From contig JAAYSO010000099.1 in assembly GCA_012523945.1 (NCBI GenBank), forward strand, positions 1 through 45,361: a stretch of DNA of 45,361 nucleotides, written 5' to 3'. Numbering within the stretch: position 1 is the first letter of the stretch; every line of letters begins with the position of its first letter. Made by a program: the position numbers and the translations under genes. The notes under the pieces are model-generated. The model had not been told where the DNA came from, did not search any database, and saw only the letters and a list, made by a program, of their open reading frames with translations. Positions 36,762 through 44,444 of the stretch are shown one piece after another. The DNA is from Bacillota bacterium (lineage in GTDB: Bacteria > Bacillota > Dethiobacteria > Dethiobacterales > Dethiobacteraceae).

Positions 36762-37745
36762 TTATTGCTTACAGGACAAAGCCTGGTTTTGCAGTATAAT
36801 TGCCTCTTCCAATTGTTCCAGCGAATTTGTGATAAGTTCATAGACTAAATATTGCGGTTGGATGGCTGTAATCACTTTTTTTATTTCCGGGCTGCAAAAA
36901 GGTTGGTGTGAGTCTATATTTTGAATATGAGGCATGATTAGACCGACTTTATCCCGATAAGATGTTGCTTGTTTTAACTTTTCTATTTGCGTGGAATGAT
37001 CAGCTGCTAAATAAGCACCCGGCAAAGTACTGTTTAAATGAATGGCTTTAATCTCCTTTTTCAGTTCGCCCAGTGCGGTCAAACTGGCTAAAATGTAGGT
37101 GCAGGCTTCTTCCTCGTCTCTAAGTGCCGGATTCGTACAGATTAGGTGGCTAATATCCAGCACAATACCCTTGTTGGGATAAATAATCGACTGCAAGAAT
37201 TTTTTTGTTGTCTTGTAATCCAAAAGCCGCATACCCGGCCACCACAGATTTTCCAACAGCAGTGTTATCCCGCCGTCGTCGGCACCAAAAACCTCATTGA
37301 TCAGTTCAGCACTTGCTGTCATGACATCTTCGTCAGTATAAGTAAACTGCCAGGTATAAGTATGCAATAATTCCACATGTGCCACATGCAAAACCATATA
37401 TTTAGCACCAATTTTTTTTGCCAGTTCAAATTCACGGCGGTAATAATCTATTAAAGCTTGCCTGCTGGTGCCGCCGTAATAACTTCTAATTTCCTCTTCA
37501 CTGCCAAATTGACGCAAAAGTGCCGGCAAATCACCTTTCCACAAATCAAGCCACATTGGCTTATACCCCAGGTGAATCCCCTCCACAAGCTCCTTGGGCA
37601 CTTCACTGTTGTCATACCCCTGATAAGTAAAAAGCTCTACACCGTTAAAACCATGTTTTTTTAAAAAGCTTCTTAACCTGTCCCAATCATGATCAAGCAA
37701 ATCCAGCAAGCCATGTACCGTTGAAACATGAAGTAATTTTTTCAT
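36762..37745 (-). CDS. Sugar phosphate isomerase/epimerase-like TIM barrel
   Basis: A 327-residue cytosolic protein of the xylose-isomerase-like TIM-barrel superfamily. Barrel strands with metal-ligand candidates are visible: GFNGVELFTY near the start, YMVLHVAHVEL, LLLENLWWPG with Glu, GIVLDISHLIC with Asp and His, and IKAIHLNST late. Such enzymes isomerise or epimerise sugars, inositols or keto acids, or act as endonuclease IV relatives. Ribosome site AGAAGGAG lies before the ATG. It starts 17 bases after the DUF89 gene, so they are translated in one unit. Substrate unknown; the pairing with a phosphatase suggests a sugar phosphate, an inference. Confidence 0.75.
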   Translation of the reverse strand: MKKLLHVSTVHGLLDLLDHDWDRLRSFLKKHGFNGVELFTYQGYDNSEVPKELVEGIHLGYKPMWLDLWKGDLPALLRQFGSEEEIRSYYGGTSRQALIDYYRREFELAKKIGAKYMVLHVAHVELLHTYTWQFTYTDEDVMTASAELINEVFGADDGGITLLLENLWWPGMRLLDYKTTKKFLQSIIYPNKGIVLDISHLICTNPALRDEEEACTYILASLTALGELKKEIKAIHLNSTLPGAYLAADHSTQIEKLKQATSYRDKVGLIMPHIQNIDSHQPFCSPEIKKVITAIQPQYLVYELITNSLEQLEEAIILQNQALSCKQ

Positions 37746-37762
37746 TAGCTTCTCCTTCTACT

Positions 37763-38635
37763 TTAGGAAGTTTTAACTTTATTACGCATGAAAATGGTGT
37801 CACCAAATCTGACACCGGCACAATTTGCTACCAGGTCGCATTTAGCCCTCAGGACAAAAAATGTTTTCGCGCCGGCAAATTCAGTTCCTTCAAGGGACTC
37901 AAAATTAGCTTGTCCTTTGCCGATTACCAGGTCCGCCTCAGCAAACCCAGTCAAAAAATCCTGTGAACACCTGTGAAGTACTGTCCCTAAAAAACCTGCA
38001 CCATTAGTAATTACTTCAGCAATCTGCGCCATCCCCGTCGCCACTGCATCGTCCATGGTTACATCATTCAGGATGGGAGCTGCTTTAACCACATAAGTTA
38101 CATCTTTCCCATAAGCCTGTAATACCAGCACCAGTAATTTATCAAAAACAATTTCTCCGCTATTATCGGCTAAAATCATAATTTTTTGTGCTTTTTGCAG
38201 GCAGTGTTTAAACTCATCATAATCACACAGGTCAAATTCTTTTTCCGTGATTTCTGCCAATGCTTCGTCAAGGTCAAATTCCGGCATAATACCCATATCG
38301 ATGATATTTCCGGCCACCGATACTTTAAAAGCAGTTAAAAGCGGGTCTTCCGCCTGCATCACCAGCTTTTTAAGTTGCGGATAAAATTTTTCTGCCAGTT
38401 CATTAGACTCTTCTTTGGCTAGTTTAAAGGGATCGTCCACCCCCATGGCCTTATAGGCTTCCAAAAGTACCAGTGTCGAATTCTCCGCCGGGGAAGCATC
38501 CGGGTCCAACTGGGGGATAATACGCATGGCTGCATTAAAAACATCATTCGCCCTTTCTTCAGGAAATTCTCCTATTTTTATGGCGGATAGTACTTGCTGC
38601 AAATAGCAGGGTACACATTCCATTCTGACTTTCAT
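37763..38635 (-). CDS. DUF89 family (AF1104/ARMT1-like) phosphatase-like protein
   Basis: A 290-residue protein of the DUF89 family, called damage-control phosphatases in related proteins, which hydrolyse sugar phosphates or phosphorylated side products. The N-terminal ECVPCYLQQ with its CxxC, typical of the small prokaryotic branch, the metal-binding DNSGEIVFD near residue 158 and the C-terminal VIGKGQANFESL are all present. Two adjacent ATG codons exist; the second (38635) is better spaced from AAGGAG. It is the first gene of the operon with the TIM barrel, flavin oxidoreductase and niaR. Substrate unknown; a sugar phosphate linked to the next gene is plausible. Confidence 0.85.
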   Translation of the reverse strand: MKVRMECVPCYLQQVLSAIKIGEFPEERANDVFNAAMRIIPQLDPDASPAENSTLVLLEAYKAMGVDDPFKLAKEESNELAEKFYPQLKKLVMQAEDPLLTAFKVSVAGNIIDMGIMPEFDLDEALAEITEKEFDLCDYDEFKHCLQKAQKIMILADNSGEIVFDKLLVLVLQAYGKDVTYVVKAAPILNDVTMDDAVATGMAQIAEVITNGAGFLGTVLHRCSQDFLTGFAEADLVIGKGQANFESLEGTEFAGAKTFFVLRAKCDLVANCAGVRFGDTIFMRNKVKTS

Positions 38636-38714
38636 CATACCTCTCCTTTAAAAATCTTACTGCAAAGCTTGAAAATACATTTTCTCCGGAAGTTTTACGG
38701 AGGTATCTTTAGTT

Positions 38715-38720
38715 ATTCTA
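38715..38720 (-). promoter_or_regulatory. Possible extended -10 promoter of the DUF89 operon
   Basis: On the minus strand TGATAGAAT fits the extended -10 pattern about 80 bases before the DUF89 start, with no clear -35. Nothing else stands out in 38721-38938 apart from the ribosome site of the next gene. Confidence 0.4.
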
Positions 38721-38938
38721 TCATAATTTCCCAAACGCTTTTTACTTACCCTATAACCAATTCTTTGCTTTCACCCTTGCCAAAGCAATAACTTTAAGAC
38801 ATTGTAAAAAATTAGCCGTCTATGTGGAAAAATCCTTTAAAAGCTACACAGAACATCTTGCTCCCCGGCTTTCTCAAAGGAGGGGAATTAAGTCGGCTGC
38901 AGAAAGACAATAATCAGACTAGTCAAAGGAGGATAATA

Positions 38939-39760
38939 ATGAACAGTAACATGGAAGTTTGTGCAGAAGGATTAAAAATACGTTGGCTTGCCTGTTCTTG
39001 TTTTGAAATTGAGCTTCCCGGCGGGGTAAAAATAATCACCGATCCTTTTATCACAGGATCGGCCAACAAAAATTTTTCCCGGGAAGAGATAGAGGGAGCC
39101 GATTATATTCTTGTCACCCACACGCATTATGATCATGTCATGGATCTGGGTTATCTGGCAGAAAAGTTTAACGCCAAAATCCTGGTGGGCATGCTTTCGG
39201 CTTATGACCTTGCCGCCTATTTTGACTTAAACCCAAAACATATTCACGCCGTCACAGATGGCCAGATTTTTTCCTTTGCGAATTGCACCATCCAGACCTT
39301 TTTCGGCAAGCATGTAGACCTGCCCTATTCATTGAGCCGGCTGGGGAAAGAATTAGCAGAAAAAAATGGGCTGGCAGGAATGGAGCGTGTCAATAATAAC
39401 GGCTCACTGGAATTTGTCAGCTATCTTATCACCCTAAAAAATAATCTTAGAATCCTGTTTTGGGGTGGCAAAATTGTTGATGAACAATATAAACGGTTGC
39501 AAAATTGCCGTCCTAACCTGGCGTTAATGCAAATTCCAGGCCATTCTCAAACCGCGCTGGCCCAATTCATCAACTACCTTGGCCCGCAAATTGTTATTCC
39601 CCATCACCATGACAGTTTGGCAAAGAACGGCACCGCTGCTGTTGACCAATATCTTGACGACTTGGCCAAGGAAATGGCAATAAATGCACCTTTAAGCATG
39701 TTACTTAAGCCCAATATGGGACAGTGGTATGAAGTTAAGCTTACTGTAAAAGCCGTCTAA
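38939..39760 (+). CDS. Metallo-beta-lactamase-fold hydrolase (UPF0173/UlaG-like)
   Basis: A 273-residue hydrolase of the metallo-beta-lactamase superfamily. The zinc motif THTHYDH (HxHxDH) is followed by a His in GKHVDLP and further histidines in GHSQT and the PHHHDS cluster near the end. The closest groups I recall are L-ascorbate-6-phosphate lactonase-like and UPF0173 proteins. There is no signal peptide. The ATG at 38939 follows AGGAGG by six bases; an upstream frame extension of 39 residues has no support. It stands between the divergent DUF89 operon and the LysM gene. Hydrolase fold is firm, the substrate is unknown. Confidence 0.82.
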   Translation: MNSNMEVCAEGLKIRWLACSCFEIELPGGVKIITDPFITGSANKNFSREEIEGADYILVTHTHYDHVMDLGYLAEKFNAKILVGMLSAYDLAAYFDLNPKHIHAVTDGQIFSFANCTIQTFFGKHVDLPYSLSRLGKELAEKNGLAGMERVNNNGSLEFVSYLITLKNNLRILFWGGKIVDEQYKRLQNCRPNLALMQIPGHSQTALAQFINYLGPQIVIPHHHDSLAKNGTAAVDQYLDDLAKEMAINAPLSMLLKPNMGQWYEVKLTVKAV

Positions 39761-39840
39761 AGACACCAAAAACATATTTGACCTGCGGCAAAACATTCAA
39801 AACAAGCCACAACTACTTTTTTGTGTGCCAACTAATTAAA

Positions 39841-39870
39841 GAACTTTCTGGTCAGATTTTGCATATGATA
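39841..39870 (+). promoter_or_regulatory. Candidate sigma-K (late mother-cell sporulation) promoter before the LysM gene
   Basis: GAAC (39841-39844) and CATATGATA (39862-39870) are 17 bases apart, matching the Bacillus sigma-K pattern AC-N17-CATANNNTA. It lies about 60 bases upstream of the LysM gene. No sigma-A-type promoter is better in this gap. Confidence 0.5.
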
Positions 39871-39931
39871 TGGTGAAATCAAAAAGCACGTCTTTTTGAG
39901 AACAACATTCACAGAAAGGTAGTTGTGCTCT

Positions 39932-40609
39932 ATGTCTGATGAATTCTTAAAAGATCATGACGTTCAGGCTGAAAATGAAGAGGAAAATATTGATGTTCAT
40001 TTAGAACCGTGTGACTGCGAAGAAGATATCCAAGATCAGTCATACGCCCTTACACATTTCCCCAAAAATGATTGCTTTTTACTGCGGATCTATGCTAAAA
40101 CAATTGAGGCAATTTTAGATGCACAAAAACAAATCCTTTATCACTCACCCTTGGAAGCTGCGGTAGACGCGGAAGTTTTATCTCAGCAATCCACCTGCCG
40201 CAAGCCCAGACATTGTCCTCCCGGTTTCCAAGGACGCTACACAGTAAAGCCGGGTGACACCATGTTCCTCATCGCCCAGCGCTTCGGGGTCTCACTACAG
40301 GCTTTAATTAAAGCCAACCCACACATATCTGATCCCAACAAGATTTTCCCCTGTGACGTACTATGTGTGCCCGGAAAAGTCCAGGATTGCCGGGTACCCA
40401 AACACTGTCCTCCCGGCTTCCAGGGGCGCTATACAGTTAAGCCGGGAGATACCATGTTCCTCATCGCCCAGCGCTTCGGGGTCTCACTACAGGCCTTAAT
40501 TAAAGCCAATCCACACATTTCCGATCCCAATATGATTTTCCCCTGCGATGTACTATGCGTGCCCGGAAAATCAAAAAGAGACGCTGAAGAGGACGAAGAC
40601 GAAGAATAA
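39932..40609 (+). CDS. Two-LysM cysteine-containing protein, possible spore coat component
   Basis: A 225-residue protein without a recognisable signal peptide. The acidic N-terminus (about 85 residues) is followed by two LysM domains at 102-148 and 166-212, each starting RYTVKPGDTMFLIAQRFGVS and ending DVLCVPGK, with extra cysteines before and in each domain (HCPPGFQGR, FPCDVLC). An acidic tail closes the protein. LysM binds N-acetylglucosamine-containing glycans. Lack of a signal, high cysteine content and a sigma-K-like promoter suggest a spore coat or cortex-associated protein, which is inference. The start codon is uncertain: AAAGG is 12 bases before the ATG at 39932, or three before an in-frame TTG at 39923. 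Confidence 0.75.
   Translation: MSDEFLKDHDVQAENEEENIDVHLEPCDCEEDIQDQSYALTHFPKNDCFLLRIYAKTIEAILDAQKQILYHSPLEAAVDAEVLSQQSTCRKPRHCPPGFQGRYTVKPGDTMFLIAQRFGVSLQALIKANPHISDPNKIFPCDVLCVPGKVQDCRVPKHCPPGFQGRYTVKPGDTMFLIAQRFGVSLQALIKANPHISDPNMIFPCDVLCVPGKSKRDAEEDEDEE
40211..40570 (+). repeat. 192-bp tandem duplication inside the LysM gene
   Basis: Two units (from 40211 and from 40403) encode the LysM domains with a period of 64 residues. A core of 44 bases is identical at 40259-40302 and 40451-40494, while the flanks carry many silent changes. Confidence 0.9.
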
Positions 40610-40622
40610 AAAAGCTCAGGCA

Positions 40623-40671
40623 GGTTCGGCTGTTTGGGAGCCTTAAGCCCCAGGTCGAACCCTTTTTTTTT
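40623..40671 (+). terminator. Terminator of the LysM gene
   Basis: GGTTCG (40623-40628) pairs with CGAACC (40656-40661), with a further inner stem using TTTGGG and CCCCAGG, and is followed by nine Ts. Confidence 0.85.
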
Positions 40672-40730
40672 CTAAAAGGATCAAACTAGCCGCCGTCACT
40701 GCCTTCAGAGTTGAAATAGTTAAAATACGA

Positions 40731-40760
40731 TTGACTTTTTGGCAGAAACTACTATATACT
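40731..40760 (+). promoter_or_regulatory. Sigma-A type promoter of the MoaF-like gene
   Basis: TTGACT (40731-40736) and TATACT (40755-40760) are 18 bases apart, and the start codon follows 34 bases later behind AAGGAGG. Confidence 0.75.
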
Positions 40761-40794
40761 TTTCTTAAATACGTTATACAAGGAGGCCTTAATT

Positions 40795-41697
40795 ATGAAT
40801 CTTGCAAAAGAGTATGATGAGAAAGCAGCGGCGTTGTCCATCAATCAGTTTGATCCGCCCCGGTGTTTTGAATTGGCAGGCAAACGTTTTGAGTTTGTCA
40901 TCGACACTGGTGAGGAAACAGGTGATGCAGTCCTTAACTTTATCGATGAAACAACTGTGGAATGGAGTATTAGAGGCGGCGAAACTTTAAAAGCCGACAA
41001 GTACGAATGTCGCAAGGCTGATGATTGGACATACCTTGTCTCTTACTGCATCTCTGATAAAACACCGCGCGAGAACCATACCTGGGTAATAGACAAGGAA
41101 CAGATGTTAGTTACTTTCCTGCGTTGCTCCTTGGGGGAAAACCCTTATTATCCATATTTAATTGAAAGCCATTGGGGTTTCGGATACATTAAGGAAGAAG
41201 GCAAACCACATACAGATCTGCGCCGTCACGGGTTCTCCACCGATCCTATAGGAACGTCCGTCAAGTGGGTATATGGGCACAGGCTTGCTACAGTACATAT
41301 CTACCATGACCCCCACTGGTATCGTATCACTTATCCCAAAATGCCTCCTGGCCAGAAAGAGGATGAAAAGACATTCAACGAAGAAATGAATGAAGTGCTA
41401 AAAATCTTGCCCAGCTCCGATGAACCTTGCTACTATGTGAAAATCAAAGACGGCATGTATTTTGTCAGCCTGACAGAACAAAATATGGAAAAACTGCTCG
41501 GTGATAAAGTCGGTTTCCGCAGCGACACTTTATGTTTCCTCGACAATTGGCACCGCATGTACAGTGTCGGCCGCGGTTTTGGCACCATCACCGAGGACGG
41601 CGTGGACAGGGAAGTCTTCATCATGATTGGCAAATACGGTGTTCCCGAAGAGGTAGATGAGCATTTTTTTACGGATCCGGTTCCTTACCGGGTATAA
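40795..41697 (+). CDS. MoaF-like protein
   Basis: A 300-residue soluble protein resembling MoaF and related two-barrel lipocalin-like proteins. The segments FELAGKRFEFVIDTGEETG, VEWSIRGGETLKADKYECRK and PYLIESHWGFGYI are of this type, and two halves (about 1-130 and 135-300) look like a barrel followed by a related barrel ending with FGTITEDGVDREVFIMIGKYG. MoaF was named for a molybdenum-linked role, but many bacterial members lie in aromatic degradation or unknown clusters. The start follows AAGGAGG by eight bases with a strong promoter and its own terminator, so it is a well-expressed single gene. Function is unknown; no moa genes are near. Confidence 0.6.
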   Translation: MNLAKEYDEKAAALSINQFDPPRCFELAGKRFEFVIDTGEETGDAVLNFIDETTVEWSIRGGETLKADKYECRKADDWTYLVSYCISDKTPRENHTWVIDKEQMLVTFLRCSLGENPYYPYLIESHWGFGYIKEEGKPHTDLRRHGFSTDPIGTSVKWVYGHRLATVHIYHDPHWYRITYPKMPPGQKEDEKTFNEEMNEVLKILPSSDEPCYYVKIKDGMYFVSLTEQNMEKLLGDKVGFRSDTLCFLDNWHRMYSVGRGFGTITEDGVDREVFIMIGKYGVPEEVDEHFFTDPVPYRV

Positions 41698-41747
41698 AAG
41701 CTAAAAAAGAATAAAAAGATTAATCTAAAATTACAGAATAATCACGC

Positions 41748-41775
41748 AAAAAAGTCCGCCCAAGCGGACTTTTTT
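41748..41775. terminator. Bidirectional terminator between the MoaF-like gene and SirTM-2
   Basis: A 12-base perfect stem (41748-41759 and 41764-41775) with loop CCAA has an A-run and a T-run, serving both convergent genes. Confidence 0.93.
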
Positions 41776-41793
41776 GTATCCCTGTAGTTTTAT

Positions 41794-42711
41794 CTAATTA
41801 TTGTTATTTTCAGGCAAATTATCTGCCAGCCATTCAATTACATCTTTTGCATCATAAGGCATTGGCGTTGCTTTATCTTTAAGTTCTTTTGGCACCATAG
41901 GGTAACCACCATGACCCGGCACTTCTTTATATTCATAATTGACACGGAATAAGTGGGCATGATTGTGGTAATAAGCTAAACGTTCAAAAGGCCAACGGAT
42001 GACAACGGGAGTATTAAAACCGACCCCTATTTCCAAAATGCACAGTTTTTTGCCGATGGTGCTTTCAACCCAATCCAGATAACGGTTTTGTTCTTCTTCA
42101 TATTCTTCATAATCGCGAACTGCGGCAAAAAGCGGCCCCCCGCAATAGGGACAGGCGGGGATGGCACTCTCATCTGAAATCATAAAAGTTTCCGTATCAA
42201 TTAAGGGAAGCAGTTTATCGATAAAAGGCTTGATATGCCACGTTTCTTTCGTACAACCTTTAATGCATTTCAACCTGTCATAGCTACCCTGCGCCTCAAA
42301 AACACGCGTCATGGGAAAACCGGTCCGTAAAAACTGGCGGTCACAGTTAGAAGTGATGACAAAAAAGTCTTTATCTTTGACAACTCGCAGTAGCTTTTTA
42401 TAAAGTTCCGAGGGAGGAAATTCATAACGTACAAAATTAATATGCCTAATATTATAAGCCCATTCCCGGGCCGGTGGCCAGTTTTCTTTAAAGCGCTCAA
42501 AAAGCTCATATGGGTAGCGATAGCCCCTGGCGGCCATTTCCGGTTGAAATTGTTTAAAAAGCTCCTCATCTAAATAGCTTAATCCTGCTGCAGCCGATAA
42601 GCCGGCACCGGCACCAATAAGGATTTTGTCTGCGGATTCCAGCCATTTTTTTAATTTTTGCATAGAACGGATGAAAGCACTGTCGGGCTGACCGTTTTGC
42701 ATTCCTTTCAC
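41794..42711 (-). CDS. Class M sirtuin (SirTM), copy 2, without a macrodomain neighbour
   Basis: A 305-residue paralogue of the sirtuin at 28.6-29.5 kb. The same features are intact: GAGAGLS at 33-39, TSNCD with Asn122, QG in place of HG (Gln141), zinc cysteines 149, 153, 187, 190, and GVGFNTP. By eye roughly three quarters of aligned residues are identical to copy 1 over the whole catalytic core. The two differ mostly at the N-terminus, in a short stretch around residues 72-80 and at the C-terminus. No eraser or target gene adjoins it. The start codon is GTG at 42711 behind GAGGG, five bases away. It has its own extended -10 promoter and terminator. The target is unknown. Confidence 0.88.
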   Translation of the reverse strand: MKGMQNGQPDSAFIRSMQKLKKWLESADKILIGAGAGLSAAAGLSYLDEELFKQFQPEMAARGYRYPYELFERFKENWPPAREWAYNIRHINFVRYEFPPSELYKKLLRVVKDKDFFVITSNCDRQFLRTGFPMTRVFEAQGSYDRLKCIKGCTKETWHIKPFIDKLLPLIDTETFMISDESAIPACPYCGGPLFAAVRDYEEYEEEQNRYLDWVESTIGKKLCILEIGVGFNTPVVIRWPFERLAYYHNHAHLFRVNYEYKEVPGHGGYPMVPKELKDKATPMPYDAKDVIEWLADNLPENNNN

Positions 42712-42741
42712 CACATCCCTCTCTAAAATTTATTCCCATCA

Positions 42742-42747
42742 ATTATA
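42742..42747 (-). promoter_or_regulatory. Extended -10 promoter of SirTM-2
   Basis: On the minus strand TGTTATAAT contains TATAAT at 42747-42742 with an upstream TG, 31 bases before the start codon. The -35 is not recognisable. Confidence 0.55.
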
Positions 42748-42763
42748 ACACAAGCAAGCCTTA

Positions 42764-42792
42764 TTGTATTTATTTGTTGCTTCTTATATACT
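42764..42792 (+). promoter_or_regulatory. Promoter of the aldehyde dehydrogenase gene
   Basis: TTGTAT (42764-42769) and TATACT (42787-42792) are 17 bases apart. The start codon follows after about 137 bases; the leader has short hairpin candidates but no riboswitch I recognise. It is only 17 bases from the divergent SirTM-2 -10 box. Confidence 0.6.
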
Positions 42793-42929
42793 ATAAAGGC
42801 GGGATTCAGTCCCACAAGCCCATGGACAAAAAGTTCTGAATCTTATGAAGTCTTTATTTGCCTTATCATACCGGTATCCCTTTATTAAGCCCCGGATTGC
42901 AGAAATAAAGAGAAAGGAGTTTGGAATTG

Positions 42930-44369
42930 ATGAAAATGTTAATTGGAGGACAAAAAGTAGCCTCAAGTTCAGGTGAAGAAATTAGGGTGATCAATCCGGC
43001 TACACAGGAACTTATTGATACCATTCCTTCCGCAACTAAAAAAGATGTGGATCGCTGTTTGGCCAATGCACAACAAGGCAAAAAAGAATGGAGTTCTGTG
43101 CCCACATACAAACGAGCAGCTATCCTGAAAAAATGTGCCCAAGCCATTTTAGAACATGAACCTGAACTGGTGGAGCTGTTAAGCAAAGAATCCGGCAAGC
43201 CGCTTTATGTGGCAAAAAATGAAGTTCATGACGCCGCGGTAAAATTTGAAAGCTATGCGGAAAAAGTTAACCATACTTATGGCGCAGTTATGCCTGATGT
43301 CCAGCCGGGCGCGGAAAAAGATATTGTGTTTACCAGACGCGAACCTTTAGGAGTAGTTGTTTGTATCACTCCTTTCAATTATCCTTTAATTCTGGCCACA
43401 CAAAAAATCGGCCCTGCCTTGGCGGCCGGCAATGCAGTCATCTTAAAACCGGCCACGGATAATCCCCTTGCTCTCATCCGTATGTGTGAAATTCTTTTAG
43501 AATGCGGCATCCCCGGTAATGCCCTACAGGTAGTAACCGGCAGAGGGCCTACCCTGGGCAAATGGCTGGTGGCAACTCCCTTGATTAATGCGGTCAGTCT
43601 CACCGGCAGTACAGAAGTAGGAGTAGAAATTAATAATTATGCTGCCCCTTATTTGCACAAAGTTTTCCTGGAACTTGGCGGTAACGACGCCTTTATCATC
43701 TTTGATGATGCCGATCTTGATTTGGCCGTCAATGAAGCCATGACCAGAATCTACAATAGCGGCCAAACCTGTATGGCGCCAAAGAGATTTTTAGTACAAA
43801 ACGGCATTAAGGATACTTTTGTGCAGAAATTGACAGAAAAATTAGCTGAAATTGTAGTGGGTAACCCTGCAGATGAAAAAACACAAATGGGCAGCCTCAT
43901 CAGTGAAAAAGCCGCGAAAAGAGTAGAGGAACAAGTTAACCTCACAATTAAACAGGGAGCCAAATTAATGTACGGCGGGAAAAGATTTAATCATGCTTTT
44001 TATGAACCCACAGTCCTGGTTGATGTCACTGCAGAGATGGATATAGCCCGGAACATGGAGGTATTTGGACCTGTTTTCCCTGTGATTAAATTTGCCACCC
44101 AAGAAGAAGCAGTGGAAATTGCCAATAATTCTATCTATGGCTTAAGCGGCGGTATCTTTACTTCCGATCTAAACAAGGCAATAACTACGGCCGCAGCCCT
44201 GGAAACCGGGACAGTGGCCATAAACGGCAGCGGCCTTTACAGCAATTTGGAAATACCTTTTGGCGGTTACAAAATGAGCGGTATCGGCCGGGAAGGAGCT
44301 TCCTGCAGCATTGAGGATATGAGCCAAATTAAAAATTATGTTCTCAAAGCAGTACTACAAAATGATTAA
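42930..44369 (+). CDS. NAD(P)-dependent aldehyde dehydrogenase
   Basis: A 479-residue ALDH superfamily enzyme that oxidises an aldehyde to the acid. The cofactor motif GSTEVG, catalytic Glu in LELGGND, catalytic Cys in GQTCMAPKR and the C-terminal PFGGYKMSGIGREG are all intact, and the general shape resembles lactaldehyde/succinate-semialdehyde type enzymes. The ATG at 42930 is preferred, with AAAGGAG ten bases upstream; the in-frame TTG at 42927 is a slightly better spaced alternative. It is divergent from SirTM-2. Substrate unknown; the alcohol dehydrogenase at 22 kb is a possible but unproven metabolic partner. Confidence 0.93.
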   Translation: MKMLIGGQKVASSSGEEIRVINPATQELIDTIPSATKKDVDRCLANAQQGKKEWSSVPTYKRAAILKKCAQAILEHEPELVELLSKESGKPLYVAKNEVHDAAVKFESYAEKVNHTYGAVMPDVQPGAEKDIVFTRREPLGVVVCITPFNYPLILATQKIGPALAAGNAVILKPATDNPLALIRMCEILLECGIPGNALQVVTGRGPTLGKWLVATPLINAVSLTGSTEVGVEINNYAAPYLHKVFLELGGNDAFIIFDDADLDLAVNEAMTRIYNSGQTCMAPKRFLVQNGIKDTFVQKLTEKLAEIVVGNPADEKTQMGSLISEKAAKRVEEQVNLTIKQGAKLMYGGKRFNHAFYEPTVLVDVTAEMDIARNMEVFGPVFPVIKFATQEEAVEIANNSIYGLSGGIFTSDLNKAITTAAALETGTVAINGSGLYSNLEIPFGGYKMSGIGREGASCSIEDMSQIKNYVLKAVLQND

Positions 44370-44386
44370 TATTATGAACATGCAAA

Positions 44387-44421
44387 AGATGGCTTTTGGG
44401 AAAACACCCCGGAAGCCATCT
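44387..44421 (+). terminator. Probable terminator after the aldehyde dehydrogenase
   Basis: AGATGGCTT (44387-44395) pairs perfectly with AAGCCATCT (44413-44421) across a 17-base loop. The T-tract is short (CTTTG), so it is weaker than others. It also lies beyond the end of the convergent cation transporter gene. Confidence 0.6.
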
Positions 44422-44444
44422 CTTTGTTAAGCGCTGAAATTTTT

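Noticed and set aside
42793-42929. Possible T-box or riboswitch before the aldehyde dehydrogenase
   Set aside because: Only short hairpins such as GGGA/TCCC are seen; there is no T-box sequence, specifier loop or terminator pair.
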